From NCBI GenBank assembly GCA_036500605.1, contig DASYBU010000004.1:101942-165941 (forward strand): a stretch of DNA of 64,000 bases. Direction: 5' to 3'. Below, one piece after another: positions 1 through 9,702 of this stretch (within the stretch, counting starts at the first letter, position 1; each line of letters begins with the position of its first letter). The translations under genes were made by a program, and so were the position numbers. A model generated the notes under the pieces. It was not told the origin of the DNA. It searched no databases and saw nothing but the letters and a program-made list of their open reading frames with translations. Source of the stretch: JAFALK01 sp036500605. GTDB taxonomy: Bacteria; Pseudomonadota; Gammaproteobacteria; Burkholderiales; Burkholderiaceae_C.

Positions 1-1200
1 ATTGTGGGCGGCGGCCCGGCCGGGCTGATGGCCGCCGAGGTGCTGGCGCAGGCGGGCGTGCAGGTCGATCTCTACGACACCATGCCTTCGGTCGGCCGCA
101 AGTTCCTGCTGGCCGGCAAGGGCGGGCTCAACCTGACGCACTCCGAAGACGCCGCGCCCTTCCTGTCGCGCTTCGGTGCGCGGGCGCCGCAGATCGAACC
201 CTTGCTGCGTCAGCTGGACGGTCCAGGCTTGCGCGATTGGGCTGCAGGCCTCGGCATCGAAACCTTTGTCGGCACTTCGGGCCGTGTGTTTCCCAAGGAT
301 CTGAAAGCCGCGCCGCTGCTGCGGGCCTGGCTGCATCGCCTGCGCGAATCGGGCGTGCGCTTTCACATGCGCACGCGCTGGCTGGGCTGGAACGAGGCGG
401 GCGCCTTGCGCTTCCAGGGGCCTGACGGCGAGTTCACACGCACAGCCAACGCGACCGTGCTCGCATTGGGAGGCGCTTCGTGGCCGCATCTGGGTTCTGA
501 TGGCGCCTGGGTCGAGCGTCTGGGTGCGAAGGGTGTCGAGCTGGCGCCTTTGCAGGCCGCCAACTGCGGCTTTGACGTGGCCGGCTGGACGCCGCACTTT
601 GCCGAGCGCTTCGCGGGCCTGCCGGTCAAGCCGGTGGCGCTGAAGGTCGGCGACGCTTTCTCCCGCAAGGGCGAGTTCGTGATCACGGCGACGGGCATCG
701 AAGGCTCGCTGGTCTATGCGGCCTCGCATCTGATCCGCGAAGAGATTGCGCGCAAGGGCGAGTGCCGCATCGAGCTCGACCTGCTGCCCGACCGCGCGGC
801 CGAGTTCGTGACGGCCGAGGTGAGGCGCGGGCGCGGCTCGCGTTCGATGTCCACGCACCTGAAGTCACGTCTGCACATCGAGGGCCTGAAGGCGGGCCTG
901 CTGCACGAGATCCTCTCCAAGGACGAATACCAGGACACTGCCGTGCTGGCCCGCAGCCTGAAGGCCTTGCCGCTCACGCTGGTGCGCCCGCGGCCGGTGG
1001 CCGAGGCGATCAGCACGGCCGGCGGCGTGCGTTTTGAGGCGCTGAACCCACAACTGATGCTCACGGCTTTGCCAGGCGTGTTCTGTGCCGGCGAGATGCT
1101 CGACTGGGAAGCACCCACCGGCGGCTACCTGCTGACGGCCAGCATGGCGAGCGGGCGTGCCTGTGGATTCGGTGCCAGGGATTGGTTGCTGACAGCATAA
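1..1200 (+). CDS. HI0933-family FAD-dependent flavoprotein (5' end outside window)
   Basis: The reading frame is open from base 1 and ends at TAA 1198-1200, so the true start lies upstream and only the first few residues are missing. The first visible residues, IVGGGPAGLMAAEVLAQAG, form a Rossmann dinucleotide-binding fold for FAD. They are followed by GRKFLLAGKGGLNLTHSE, a signature of the HI0933/YhiN flavoprotein family. The C-terminus CAGEMLDWEAPTGGYLL is the second FAD-contact motif of that family (subgroup resembling TIGR03862). These proteins are cytoplasmic oxidoreductases whose substrate is not established. It is followed by an 81-bp gap and a lipoprotein gene on the same strand; nothing shows that they share a transcript. 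Family assignment is firm, function is not. Confidence 0.88.
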   Translation: MVGGGPAGLMAAEVLAQAGVQVDLYDTMPSVGRKFLLAGKGGLNLTHSEDAAPFLSRFGARAPQIEPLLRQLDGPGLRDWAAGLGIETFVGTSGRVFPKDLKAAPLLRAWLHRLRESGVRFHMRTRWLGWNEAGALRFQGPDGEFTRTANATVLALGGASWPHLGSDGAWVERLGAKGVELAPLQAANCGFDVAGWTPHFAERFAGLPVKPVALKVGDAFSRKGEFVITATGIEGSLVYAASHLIREEIARKGECRIELDLLPDRAAEFVTAEVRRGRGSRSMSTHLKSRLHIEGLKAGLLHEILSKDEYQDTAVLARSLKALPLTLVRPRPVAEAISTAGGVRFEALNPQLMLTALPGVFCAGEMLDWEAPTGGYLLTASMASGRACGFGARDWLLTA

Positions 1201-1281
1201 CGGGCGGGCAAACCCCGGTGGGTCAAGTCAGTAGCTTTGATTACATTTCCGATACTCGGAGACAAATCGGAGCCTTGGCCC

Positions 1282-2586
1282 ATGACAAAACAACACACCT
1301 TCCGCCCCACGCTGCTGGCAACTGGCGCGCGCGCCGTGATCGCCCTGGCCGCCTTGACCGCCCTGACCGCCCTTACGGGCCTGTCGGCTTGCAGCAAGAC
1401 TGACACCGTCGCGAGCACCGCAACCGCGAGCGCCGGCGATCGCCCGATCGATGTCGATCTGCAGAAGAAGGTGCAGGAGCAACTGCTCGACGCCAAGCCC
1501 GGCACCGTGGTCGAACTGCCGGCCGGCAACTTCCACTTCGACCGCGGCCTTTCGCTGCGCGGTGACGGCGTGACCATCAAGGGCGCCGGCATGGACAAGA
1601 CCATCGTCTCCTTCAAGGGGCAGGTGGCGGGCCCCGAGGGCCTGATCGTCTACGGCAGCAACTTCACCATCGAAGGCGTGACGCTGGAAGACACCAAGGG
1701 CGACGCGCTCAAGATCAATGACGGCGAAAACATCATCGTGCGCGGCGTGCGCGTGCGCTGGACCGACGGCCCGAAGACCAGCAACGGCGCCTACGGCATC
1801 TACCCGGTCAAGACCCGCAACGTGCTGATCGAGGACTCGCAGTCCTTCGGCGCTTCGGACGCCGGCATCTACGTGGGCCAGTCGCACAACGTCGTCGTGC
1901 GCCGCTGCCGCGCCGAACAGAACGTGGCCGGCATCGAGATCGAGAACACCACGCAGGCCGACGTCTACGAGAACCTGGCCACCGGCAACACCGGCGGCAT
2001 CCTCGTCTTCAACATGCCCAACCTGTCTCAGCCGGGCTGGGGCACGCGCGTCTACAAGAACAAGTCGATCAAGAACAACCTCGCCAACTTCGGTGCCAAG
2101 GGCACGGCCGTGGCCAGCGTGCCGGCCGGCTCGGGCATGGTGATCAACTCGAACTCGAAGGTCGAGATCTTCGACAACGACATCCAGGACAACCAGACTG
2201 CCAACGTGATCGTGTCGAGCTACTACTCGACCGGCTATGCGACGACCAAGGGCGTGGAAGCGAACTACGACCCGTATCCGAAAGCCATCCTGGTCAAGGA
2301 CAACCGTTTCAGCGGCGGCGGCGATTCGCCCGACGGCCTCGACCTGAAGACGCTCAAGACGGTGATGTTCGGCATCAACGGCCATTTCCCCGATGTGATG
2401 TTCGACGGCTATACCGACCCGAAAGCCAAGGGCCCGGAGGACCGCATCTGCGTGAAGAACGGCGGCAAGTCTGAAGTGCTCAACGCCGACGGCCCGAACA
2501 AGTACAAGAACCCCAAGGTCGACACGACGACCTACGACTGCGATCTGCCGCGCCTGCCGGCCGTCGAGCTGAAAAGCGCTGCCTGA
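1282..2586 (+). CDS. Parallel beta-helix repeat lipoprotein (TIGR03805-like)
   Basis: This 434-residue protein has an N-terminal lipoprotein signal with lipobox LSAC and predicted lipidated Cys37. The body is a right-handed parallel beta-helix: successive turns such as FTIEGVTLEDTKGDALKI, ENIIVRGVRV and NVVVRRCRAEQNVAGIEI are seen over about residues 75-260. I prefer ATG 1282 over the in-frame upstream 1237 because GGAG at 1269-1272 is well spaced and the signal peptide then begins correctly. It lies 10 bp upstream of a diheme cytochrome lipoprotein. The two families are known to occur as a conserved gene pair (TIGR03805 with TIGR03806) of unknown function. It is likely periplasmic or outer-membrane anchored. 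Beta-helices often bind or cleave polysaccharides, but no catalytic residues can be assigned here. Confidence 0.85.
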   Translation: MTKQHTFRPTLLATGARAVIALAALTALTALTGLSACSKTDTVASTATASAGDRPIDVDLQKKVQEQLLDAKPGTVVELPAGNFHFDRGLSLRGDGVTIKGAGMDKTIVSFKGQVAGPEGLIVYGSNFTIEGVTLEDTKGDALKINDGENIIVRGVRVRWTDGPKTSNGAYGIYPVKTRNVLIEDSQSFGASDAGIYVGQSHNVVVRRCRAEQNVAGIEIENTTQADVYENLATGNTGGILVFNMPNLSQPGWGTRVYKNKSIKNNLANFGAKGTAVASVPAGSGMVINSNSKVEIFDNDIQDNQTANVIVSSYYSTGYATTKGVEANYDPYPKAILVKDNRFSGGGDSPDGLDLKTLKTVMFGINGHFPDVMFDGYTDPKAKGPEDRICVKNGGKSEVLNADGPNKYKNPKVDTTTYDCDLPRLPAVELKSAA

Positions 2587-2596
2587 GAGCCCTGCC

Positions 2597-3748
2597 ATGT
2601 TGTTGAAGTCTGTTGTGAGGCGCAGCGCGTGGGTCGCGCTCGTCTGTTCTTCGATGTTCCTGGCGGCTTGCCAGGGTCCGATGGAGCCGGTGAGCTTCAA
2701 GGCCGAAGGCAAGCCCGCGAAGTTGAGCGAGTGGCACCTGCTGCGCGCCGATGGCAAGCAGCTGGAGCTGAACAAGGGCGTCGAGCCCTACGAGCTCAAC
2801 TCGCCGCTGTTCAGCGATTACGCGCACAAGCTGCGCACGGTCTGGATGCCGGCGGGCAAGCCGGCCGCCTATTCGCAGGACGGCGTGTTCGACTTCCCGG
2901 TCGGCACGGTGATCAGCAAGACCTTCTACTACCCGAAGGGTGAGGGCGCGACGCTCGTCAAGTCGATCTCCGACACCGGTGCCGAGCTGGTCCAGGGCAA
3001 GCTCGACCTGAGCAAGAACCGCCTGATCGAAACCCGCCTGCTGGTGCGCCGCGCCGACGGCTGGGTGGCGATGCCCTATGTGTGGAACGCCGAACAGACC
3101 GAGGCCACGCTGGCACGCACCGGCGACCAGGCGCAGCTCGATCGGCAGGGCGAGCATTTCACCTACGTCGTGCCGAACGAGAACCAGTGCGCGAGCTGCC
3201 ACATGGCGGACTACAACAAGAGCAAGGCGATCCAGCCGATCGGCCCGAAGACGCGCCACTTGAATCGCGACTTGTTTGGTGAGAACCAGTTGGCGCGCCT
3301 CGTTCGCGTCGGCTATCTGACGGGCGTGCCGGGTGTCACGCCGGCCGAACTGGCCGCTCTGCCGCGCAATGCCGACTGGCATGACGAGAAGGCCCCGATC
3401 GACCGCCGTGCCCGCGCGTACCTCGATATCAACTGCTCGCACTGCCACAACCCGCAAGGCGTGGCCAGCACGACGGCGCTCAATCTGCAGCCCTTCCTCG
3501 CGGCTGATCTGCACCTGGGTCTGTGCAAGCCGCCCGTCGCAGCCGGCAAGGGCACGGGCAATCGCACCTTCGACATCGTGCCCGGCAGCCCCGACGCTTC
3601 GATCATGCTGTACCGCCTGGCCTCGACCGAAGGCGGCGAAATGATGCCCGAACTGGGCCGCAACACCTCGCACGCTGAAGGTGTGGCTTTGATACGTCAG
3701 TGGGTGTCTTCCATGACGGGCGGATGCCAGCAGGCACAACCACAATAA
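2597..3748 (+). CDS. SO2930/HNE_0200-family diheme c-type cytochrome lipoprotein (TIGR03806-like)
   Basis: This 383-residue protein carries a lipoprotein signal (FLAAC, lipidated Cys25) and two covalent haem motifs: CASCH at residues 198-202 and CSHCH at 280-284. The region before the first haem contains the family-typical ELNSPLFSDYAHKLRTVWMP. It follows the beta-helix lipoprotein by 10 bp and is followed 38 bp later by a TonB-dependent receptor, so the three probably form one operon. The haem sites imply periplasmic electron transfer, perhaps to or from a substrate handled by the beta-helix partner. The family has no established reaction. The annotation rests on the haem motifs and the pair arrangement, both directly visible. 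Confidence 0.88.
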   Translation: MLLKSVVRRSAWVALVCSSMFLAACQGPMEPVSFKAEGKPAKLSEWHLLRADGKQLELNKGVEPYELNSPLFSDYAHKLRTVWMPAGKPAAYSQDGVFDFPVGTVISKTFYYPKGEGATLVKSISDTGAELVQGKLDLSKNRLIETRLLVRRADGWVAMPYVWNAEQTEATLARTGDQAQLDRQGEHFTYVVPNENQCASCHMADYNKSKAIQPIGPKTRHLNRDLFGENQLARLVRVGYLTGVPGVTPAELAALPRNADWHDEKAPIDRRARAYLDINCSHCHNPQGVASTTALNLQPFLAADLHLGLCKPPVAAGKGTGNRTFDIVPGSPDASIMLYRLASTEGGEMMPELGRNTSHAEGVALIRQWVSSMTGGCQQAQPQ

Positions 3749-3786
3749 CGAGCAGAGAGAGACAAGCTTCCACAAAGGAAACCGAT

Positions 3787-6303
3787 ATGAAGAATAACCA
3801 TCATTTCAAGCGTCATACCGTCCTCGCACTGGCCGCCTTTACTGCCTGCGGTGCCTGCGCTTCCTTCTCGGCCATGGCCCAGGACAGCGAGATCCAGAAC
3901 CTCGGCGTGGTGCAGGTCACCGGCCAGAGCCGCGTGCAGCAACTGCAGGAAGTGCCGATCACGATGAGCGTGGCGGGCGCCGACACGATCAAGGCGGTGG
4001 GTGCGGTCAACATCTCCGGGCTTGATGGCCTGATGCCCGGCCTGACGGTCGACGGCACACAAGCCACGCAGCCGCAGTTCACGATCCGCGGCCTGGGCAG
4101 CGGCGACTTCGGCATCGGCACCGATGCACCGGTGGGCATCTACCTGAACGGCGTCTACTCGGGCAAGACCGGCGGCGCGCTGCTGAACTTCAACGACATC
4201 AAGCGTATCGAGCTGCTCAAGGGCCCGCAGGGCACGCTGTTCGGCCGCAATGCCGCAGCCGGCGCGATCTCGATCATCACCAACGAACCCTCGGGCCAGA
4301 AGGAAGTCAGCGCGATGGCGCGTCTGGGCAACCAGGGCCAGTACCACGGCGAAGTGCTGATCAACCAGCCGCTCAACGACAGCACCTCGATCCGCTTCAG
4401 CGGCGTGCGCGAGCACAAGGACGGCTGGCAGACCAACGAAGCCGACGGCAGCAAATACGGCGGTGACAACGGCTGGGGCACGCGCCTGGCCGTCAAGTGG
4501 ACCGGCGATACCACGACCGCGCTGCTGACCTGGGAGCATGAGCAACTGGCCCAGAAGCCGCGCTCGTTCATGGCCCTGCCCACCGACAGCAAGCTGCAGA
4601 ACAACCCCTTCCCTGAAGACCCGACCACCTGGCAGAACCCGCTGACCAGCACGCTCGACAACAACTACGCCCACCAGCTCGAGTCCCGCAAGCTCGACGG
4701 CGTGACGCTGCGCCTCACGCACGACCTCGACTTTGCCCAACTGACCAGCACCACCGCCTTCCGTCACTTCAACGCTCAGAACGTGCAGGACAACGACGGC
4801 AACGGCGTCTATGCCGCTTCGCTCGCGACCGGCAATTTCGAGAAGAGCCGCAGCTGGCAGCAGGAGCTCAAGCTCAACGGCAGCAATGACAAGATCGACT
4901 GGGTGGCCGGCGCCAGCGCCTACTACGAGGACGCCGCGCAGCAGACGGCGCTGTACTCCAACACCGCCACCATTGACCGCGTGCTGGGCAACGCCAGCGG
5001 CGGCCTGCTGACGCCGTTCTCGATCACCAACCTGCTGGCCCAGGCGGTCTTCCACATCCCGAACGTGAATGTGCTGACCGACGACTGGACCGAGTCGATG
5101 TACAACACCGGCAAGTACAAGGCCGCGGCCGTGTACGGCGACGTGATCTGGAAGCTGACCCAGAACACCAACGTCACCGGTGGTATCCGTTTCACGCACG
5201 ACTCCAAGAGCTTCACCTGGCACAACCCGACGCGCACGGCACCGGCGCTGGATGCCCAGCTGACCGCGCTCGGCGCTCCCGGCACGGGCGGCTTCTTTGA
5301 CGGCGTCAACGGCGCGCAGGATGCCCTCGCACCGCAGTTCGGCATGACCGCCGCCCAGTTGCGCGGCTTCCTCACGCAAGCCGTGGGCACGCCCAATCTG
5401 GGTGATGCGCTGTATGGCGTGATGAACACCAACATCAACTTCAACAGCCCGCAGGCCACCAACACCGTGCTGGGCAACAGCGCCTCCTGGAACAACACGA
5501 GCCCGCGTCTGGTGATCGACCATCACTTTGACAAGGAAACGATGGTGTTCGCCTCGGTCACGCGCGGCTACCAGGCCGGCGGCTTCAACGCGATCTACAA
5601 GGAAGGCGTCAGCACCTTCAGCCCCGAGACGATCACGAACTACGAGGCCGGCATCAAGGGCGGCGTCAAGAGCGCGGGCGTGTTCTACACGGCCTCGGTC
5701 TTCCATTACGACTTCAACAACCTGCAGTCGATCGGCACGACCACGGGCTCCAATGGTGTGCTGACCTACATCGTGCAGGTGTCCGACCAGAAGGCCACCG
5801 GCGCCGACCTGGAAGGCTACTGGCAGATGGACTCCCACTGGCGCCTGAACGCAGCCACGGAGCTGATCAACCAGACCTACAAGCGCTACGCCTTCTCGCC
5901 CAATTCGACCACCACGATCAACATGGCTGGTCAGGCCGTGGGCACGCCGCGCGTGACCGCAACCTTGGGTCTGAACGCCCGCTACGCGCTGTTCGGCGGC
6001 GAGGCCAGCGGCTCGCTGAACTGGGCCTACTCGGGTGCGGCGCGCTGCAACTCTGAAAGCATCGCCAAGTACGAATGCGGCCAGTTGCCGACCTTCAGCG
6101 TGGGCGACGCCACCAACCGCTTCGACCTGCGGCTGGCTTGGGACGCACCCAACGGCAAGTGGGGCGTGGCCGGCGTGATTCAGAACCTGACCGACAAGCA
6201 GTATGTGGGCTATGTCAGCTCGACCGGCTCGGCCGTGGGCTCGCGTACCGCCAACATCACGGCGCCGCGTTCGATGGCGCTGGAAGTGTCGATGAAGATG
6301 TGA
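3787..6303 (+). CDS. TonB-dependent outer-membrane receptor
   Basis: This 838-residue protein has a signal peptide ending near SAMAQD, a plug domain (LGVVQVTGQSRVQQLQEVPI, then TIRGLGSGDFGIGTDAP and RIELLKGPQGTLFGRNAAAG) and a long beta-barrel closing with ITAPRSMALEVSMKM. Such receptors import large or scarce ligands using TonB energy. I chose ATG 3787 rather than the upstream in-frame 3700 because GGAA at 3777-3780 precedes it and the signal peptide starts there; 3700 would overlap the cytochrome gene. Its position after the beta-helix/diheme pair suggests that it feeds the same unknown process. The ligand cannot be told from sequence. A strong terminator follows at 6344-6370. Confidence 0.92.
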   Translation: MKNNHHFKRHTVLALAAFTACGACASFSAMAQDSEIQNLGVVQVTGQSRVQQLQEVPITMSVAGADTIKAVGAVNISGLDGLMPGLTVDGTQATQPQFTIRGLGSGDFGIGTDAPVGIYLNGVYSGKTGGALLNFNDIKRIELLKGPQGTLFGRNAAAGAISIITNEPSGQKEVSAMARLGNQGQYHGEVLINQPLNDSTSIRFSGVREHKDGWQTNEADGSKYGGDNGWGTRLAVKWTGDTTTALLTWEHEQLAQKPRSFMALPTDSKLQNNPFPEDPTTWQNPLTSTLDNNYAHQLESRKLDGVTLRLTHDLDFAQLTSTTAFRHFNAQNVQDNDGNGVYAASLATGNFEKSRSWQQELKLNGSNDKIDWVAGASAYYEDAAQQTALYSNTATIDRVLGNASGGLLTPFSITNLLAQAVFHIPNVNVLTDDWTESMYNTGKYKAAAVYGDVIWKLTQNTNVTGGIRFTHDSKSFTWHNPTRTAPALDAQLTALGAPGTGGFFDGVNGAQDALAPQFGMTAAQLRGFLTQAVGTPNLGDALYGVMNTNINFNSPQATNTVLGNSASWNNTSPRLVIDHHFDKETMVFASVTRGYQAGGFNAIYKEGVSTFSPETITNYEAGIKGGVKSAGVFYTASVFHYDFNNLQSIGTTTGSNGVLTYIVQVSDQKATGADLEGYWQMDSHWRLNAATELINQTYKRYAFSPNSTTTINMAGQAVGTPRVTATLGLNARYALFGGEASGSLNWAYSGAARCNSESIAKYECGQLPTFSVGDATNRFDLRLAWDAPNGKWGVAGVIQNLTDKQYVGYVSSTGSAVGSRTANITAPRSMALEVSMKM

Positions 6304-6343
6304 GTCGCGGCTTGTCGGCTGAATTCAGCTGTCAGCCAATGAG

Positions 6344-6370
6344 AAAAGGGCCGCGATCTGCGGCCCTTTT
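6344..6370. terminator. Bidirectional intrinsic terminator
   Basis: An 11-bp perfect stem, AAAAGGGCCGC (6344-6354) with GCGGCCCTTTT (6360-6370), encloses the loop GATCT. The A and T flanks let it act on both strands. It sits between the convergent ends of the TonB-dependent receptor (6303) and the PEP-CTERM gene (6391). Confidence 0.85.
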
Positions 6371-6390
6371 GCTTTGAGTTGCCTCTTGCT

Positions 6391-6996
6391 TCAGCTGCGG
6401 CGACGGGCAACCCAGCCGATGCAGGCGATGCCGGCCAGCAGCAGCGCGCCGGTGGCGGGCTCAGGCACGGCGGCGGTCAACGTGACGTTGTCCAGTGTCG
6501 GGCCCGCGACCGAGTTGGTGGCCGTGCCGAACTTGACGCTCTGGATGCTGTCAGCAGCGGCGGTCCAGCTCAGGGATCCGTGTGTGACCGTCGACACCGC
6601 GCTGAAGTTCGTATCGCTGCCGCCCAATGAAACCACCATGTCGGCCGTGGCACCGGAGCCATTCCGGAATTGGTCCCAGCTCAGCGTGTAGGTGGTGCCG
6701 GCAACCGCTGAGAAGGTTTGCGAGATGTAGCCGGGGCCCGGCGTACCGGCCAGATCGACGCTGATGTCGTTGATGGAGCCGTAGGCATTGCGGACCAGAT
6801 CGACCGAGGCTCCCGTCACGGACCAGGCGCCGATCTGAGAGCCCGCGTTGATCGTGGTGAACGAAGCCGAACCCACGTTGGCGGTGAAGCTCTCGAAATC
6901 GCCGTCGGACAGCAGATTGGTCTGGGCCTGAGCGCCGAATGCGCCGAAGACACCGAGAGCGAGGGCCGCGGTGCGGCTGAGCTGGCGAATCTTCAT
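6391..6996 (-). CDS. PEP-CTERM sorting domain protein, choice-of-anchor C type
   Basis: This 201-residue exported protein has a signal peptide ending GAFGAQAQ and a C-terminal PEP-CTERM signal (residues 177-201): VPEP motif, hydrophobic helix, then RRR. The middle part opens NLLSDGDFESF and continues with IGAWSVTGASVDLVR, SVDLAGTPGPGYISQTF and YTLSWDQFRNGSG. This matches the choice-of-anchor C (DUF642-like) galactose-binding fold. PEP-CTERM proteins are processed by exosortase and exported with exopolysaccharide; no exosortase gene is in this window. The start at 6996 has AAGGAAG about 8 bp upstream on the minus strand. It is transcribed divergently from tex. Confidence 0.85.
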   Translation of the reverse strand: MKIRQLSRTAALALGVFGAFGAQAQTNLLSDGDFESFTANVGSASFTTINAGSQIGAWSVTGASVDLVRNAYGSINDISVDLAGTPGPGYISQTFSAVAGTTYTLSWDQFRNGSGATADMVVSLGGSDTNFSAVSTVTHGSLSWTAAADSIQSVKFGTATNSVAGPTLDNVTLTAAVPEPATGALLLAGIACIGWVARRRS

Positions 6997-7163
6997 GAGG
7001 TACTTCCTTGGTGTGATGAAAAACGGATGGGTTCAATGTAGGGATACGGCCGGAGCTCGGCATCCAGCGGCCAGGGGGCCGGGAGGGCGTTTCGTGATCT
7101 GGCTCACGGCCGGCGTCTGCGCTATGGCAAACTGACCGACTTTCCATTTGTGCCTCAGAAGTT

Positions 7164-9494
7164 TTGGACAAGATCCTGCTGCAAATCGCCGCCGAACTGA
7201 AAGTCCGGCCGGCCCAAGTCAACGCTGCCGTTGAACTGCTTGATGGCGGCGCCACCGTGCCCTTCATCGCCCGCTACCGCAAGGAGGCCACCGAGGGCCT
7301 CGACGACACGCAGCTGCGGGAACTCGAAACCCGCCTGGCGTATCTGCGTGAACTGGAAGACCGCCGCGCGGCCGTGCTCAAGAGCATCGACGAGCAGGGC
7401 AAGCTGACGCCTCAGCTGCGCGCCTTGATCGAAGCCGCGCCGACCAAGCAGGAGCTCGAAGACCTCTACCTGCCGTACAAGCAGAAGCGCCGCACCAAGG
7501 GCATGATCGCCCGCGAGGCGGGCCTGGAGCCGCTGGCCGACAAGCTGTTTGCCGATCCTTCCCTGGATCCGGCGAATGAAGCCGCCGCCTTCATCAACGC
7601 CGAGGGCGGTTTCGCCGACGCCTTCGCCGTGCTCGACGGCGTTCGCGATCTGCTCTCCGAGCGCTGGGCCGAAGACGCCTTGCTCATCGGCAAGCTGCGC
7701 GACTGGCTGTGGGCCGAAGGCCTGTTCAAGTCCACGCTGATGGCCGGCAAGAATGAGACCGATCCCGAGGTCGCCAAGTTCCGCGATTACTTCGATTACG
7801 CAGAGAGCATCAAGACCGTGCCCTCGCACCGCGCGCTGGCCGTGTACCGCGGCCGCACGCTCGAGATCCTCGACGCCAAGCTCACGCTCGATGAAGAGTT
7901 GCAAGCCGGCAAGCCCGGCCTGGCCGAAGGCCGCATCGCGCAGCATCTGGGCTGGAGCCACGCCAAGCGCGCTTCAGATGAATTGATCCGCAAGACCGTG
8001 GCCTGGACCTGGAAGGTCAAGCTCAGCATGAGCCTGGAGCGCGATCTGTTCTCGCGCCTGCGTGAAGACGCCGAGAAGGTCGCGATCAAGGTGTTTGCCG
8101 AGAACCTGCGCGACCTGCTGCTGGCCGCGCCGGCCGGCAAGCGCGTGGTGATGGGCCTGGACCCGGGCATCCGCACCGGCGTGAAGGTGGCCGTGGTCAG
8201 CGATACCGGCCGCGTGCTCGATACCGCCGCCGTGTTTCCGCATGAGCCGCGCAAAGACTGGGAAGGCTCGCTGCACACGCTGGCCAAGCTCTGCGCCACG
8301 CATGGCGTGAACCTGATCGCCATCGGCAACGGCACGGCCAGCCGCGAGACCGACAAGCTCGCGGCCGACCTGATCAGGCGCATCCAGCAGCTGGCGCCCG
8401 ACACTCACATCGACAAGGTCGTGGTCAGCGAAGCGGGTGCGTCGATCTATTCGGCTTCTGAATTTGCTTCCAAGGAACTGCCCGATCTCGACGTGACTCT
8501 GCGCGGCGCCGTGTCGATCGCACGCCGTCTGCAAGACCCGCTGGCCGAACTCGTGAAGATCGATCCGAAGAGCATCGGCGTGGGCCAGTATCAGCACGAT
8601 GTGAACCAATCGGCGATGGCGCACACGCTCGATACCGTGGTGGAAGATTGCGTGAATTCGGTCGGTGTGGACCTGAACACCGCTTCGGCCCCGCTGCTGG
8701 CGCGCGTCTCGGGCCTCTCGGGCACCGTGGCCGCCAGCATCGTGCGCTGGCGTGATGCCAACGGCGCTTTCAAGTCGCGCAAGCAATTGCTCGACGTGAG
8801 CGGCCTCGGCCCCAAGACCTTCGAGCAGGCCGCCGGTTTCCTGCGCATCCGTGATGGCGAGAACCCGCTCGATGTGACCGGCGTGCATCCGGAAACTTAC
8901 CCTGTGGTTCAGCGCATGCTCGACAAGCTCGGCCGCCCCGCGGGCGAGGTGATGGGCAAGAGCGATGTGATCCGCACGCTCAAGCCCGAAGCCTTTGCCG
9001 ACGAGAAGTTCGGCGCGATCACGGTCAAGGACATCCTGACCGAGCTGGAGAAACCCGGCCGCGATCCGCGTCCCGATTTCAAGGTGGCGCGCTTCAACGA
9101 CGGCGTCGAAGACCTCAAGGACCTGGTCGAGGGCATGGTGCTCGAAGGTACGGTCTCGAACGTCGCGCAGTTCGGCGCCTTCGTCGACCTGGGCGTGCAC
9201 CAGGACGGCCTCGTGCACGTGAGCCAGCTCGCCAACAAGTTCGTCAACGATGCGCGTGAAGTGGTGAAGACCGGCGACATCGTCAAGGTCCGCGTGCTCG
9301 AAGTCGACCTGCCTCGCAAGCGCATCTCGCTGACGATGAAGCTCGATGCGCCAGTGCAGCGCGGCGCGGCCAAGACCGACAACGCCTTCAGGCCGGCTGG
9401 GCGGAATGAACAGTCGCGTCGCAGCGATTCGCCGAATGGCGGTGGTCCGGCAGGCGGAGCAATGGCGGCGGCCTTCGCCAAGTTGAAGCGCTGA
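7164..9494 (+). CDS. tex: Tex, RNA-binding transcriptional accessory protein
   Basis: This 776-residue protein shows the standard Tex order: an N-terminal helical region with ATVPFIARYRKEATEGLDDTQL, a YqgF/RNase H-like domain from about residue 328 (VVMGLDPGIRTGVKVAVV), tandem helix-hairpin-helix motifs around 495-565, and a C-terminal S1 RNA-binding domain at about 656-728 (GMVLEGTVSNVAQFGAFVDL). Tex is a conserved cytoplasmic nucleic-acid-binding protein involved in transcription and, in some bacteria, toxin expression or stress survival. The best start is TTG at 7164. No in-frame ATG exists upstream, and the resulting N-terminus (DKILLQIAAELKVRPAQV) aligns with the family start. The ribosome-binding site is weak. 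Length matches the family. Confidence 0.95.
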   Translation: MDKILLQIAAELKVRPAQVNAAVELLDGGATVPFIARYRKEATEGLDDTQLRELETRLAYLRELEDRRAAVLKSIDEQGKLTPQLRALIEAAPTKQELEDLYLPYKQKRRTKGMIAREAGLEPLADKLFADPSLDPANEAAAFINAEGGFADAFAVLDGVRDLLSERWAEDALLIGKLRDWLWAEGLFKSTLMAGKNETDPEVAKFRDYFDYAESIKTVPSHRALAVYRGRTLEILDAKLTLDEELQAGKPGLAEGRIAQHLGWSHAKRASDELIRKTVAWTWKVKLSMSLERDLFSRLREDAEKVAIKVFAENLRDLLLAAPAGKRVVMGLDPGIRTGVKVAVVSDTGRVLDTAAVFPHEPRKDWEGSLHTLAKLCATHGVNLIAIGNGTASRETDKLAADLIRRIQQLAPDTHIDKVVVSEAGASIYSASEFASKELPDLDVTLRGAVSIARRLQDPLAELVKIDPKSIGVGQYQHDVNQSAMAHTLDTVVEDCVNSVGVDLNTASAPLLARVSGLSGTVAASIVRWRDANGAFKSRKQLLDVSGLGPKTFEQAAGFLRIRDGENPLDVTGVHPETYPVVQRMLDKLGRPAGEVMGKSDVIRTLKPEAFADEKFGAITVKDILTELEKPGRDPRPDFKVARFNDGVEDLKDLVEGMVLEGTVSNVAQFGAFVDLGVHQDGLVHVSQLANKFVNDAREVVKTGDIVKVRVLEVDLPRKRISLTMKLDAPVQRGAAKTDNAFRPAGRNEQSRRSDSPNGGGPAGGAMAAAFAKLKR

Positions 9495-9519
9495 ATTGAA
9501 GCGCTGAAGACGGCTATAG

Positions 9520-9702
9520 ACTCTGGGGCCGCCCTATCGGGAGCTGAGGGCTCTGATCTGCCGGGCTTGCGGCATCAAAGTGCCTTGGCTTGTTGACCCG
9601 CGCGTCAACATTCAGAACGACGGCGGCAAAGCCAAGGGCTACCCAGTCCGTCAAGTGCTGCTTGCCATTGAGAAACTGGAGGCCCCAAGCCATGAAGCCT
9701 GA
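9520..9702 (+). other. Unassigned coding-like stretch without a start
   Basis: The frame is open from 9520 to TGA 9700-9702. It translates to a protein-like sequence including LVDPRVNIQNDGGKAKGYPV and ending KLEAPSHEA. No ATG is present, and its stop overlaps the start of the HicB-like remnant. It may be the tail of a lost gene that preceded the antitoxin gene. I do not recognise the family. Confidence 0.25.
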
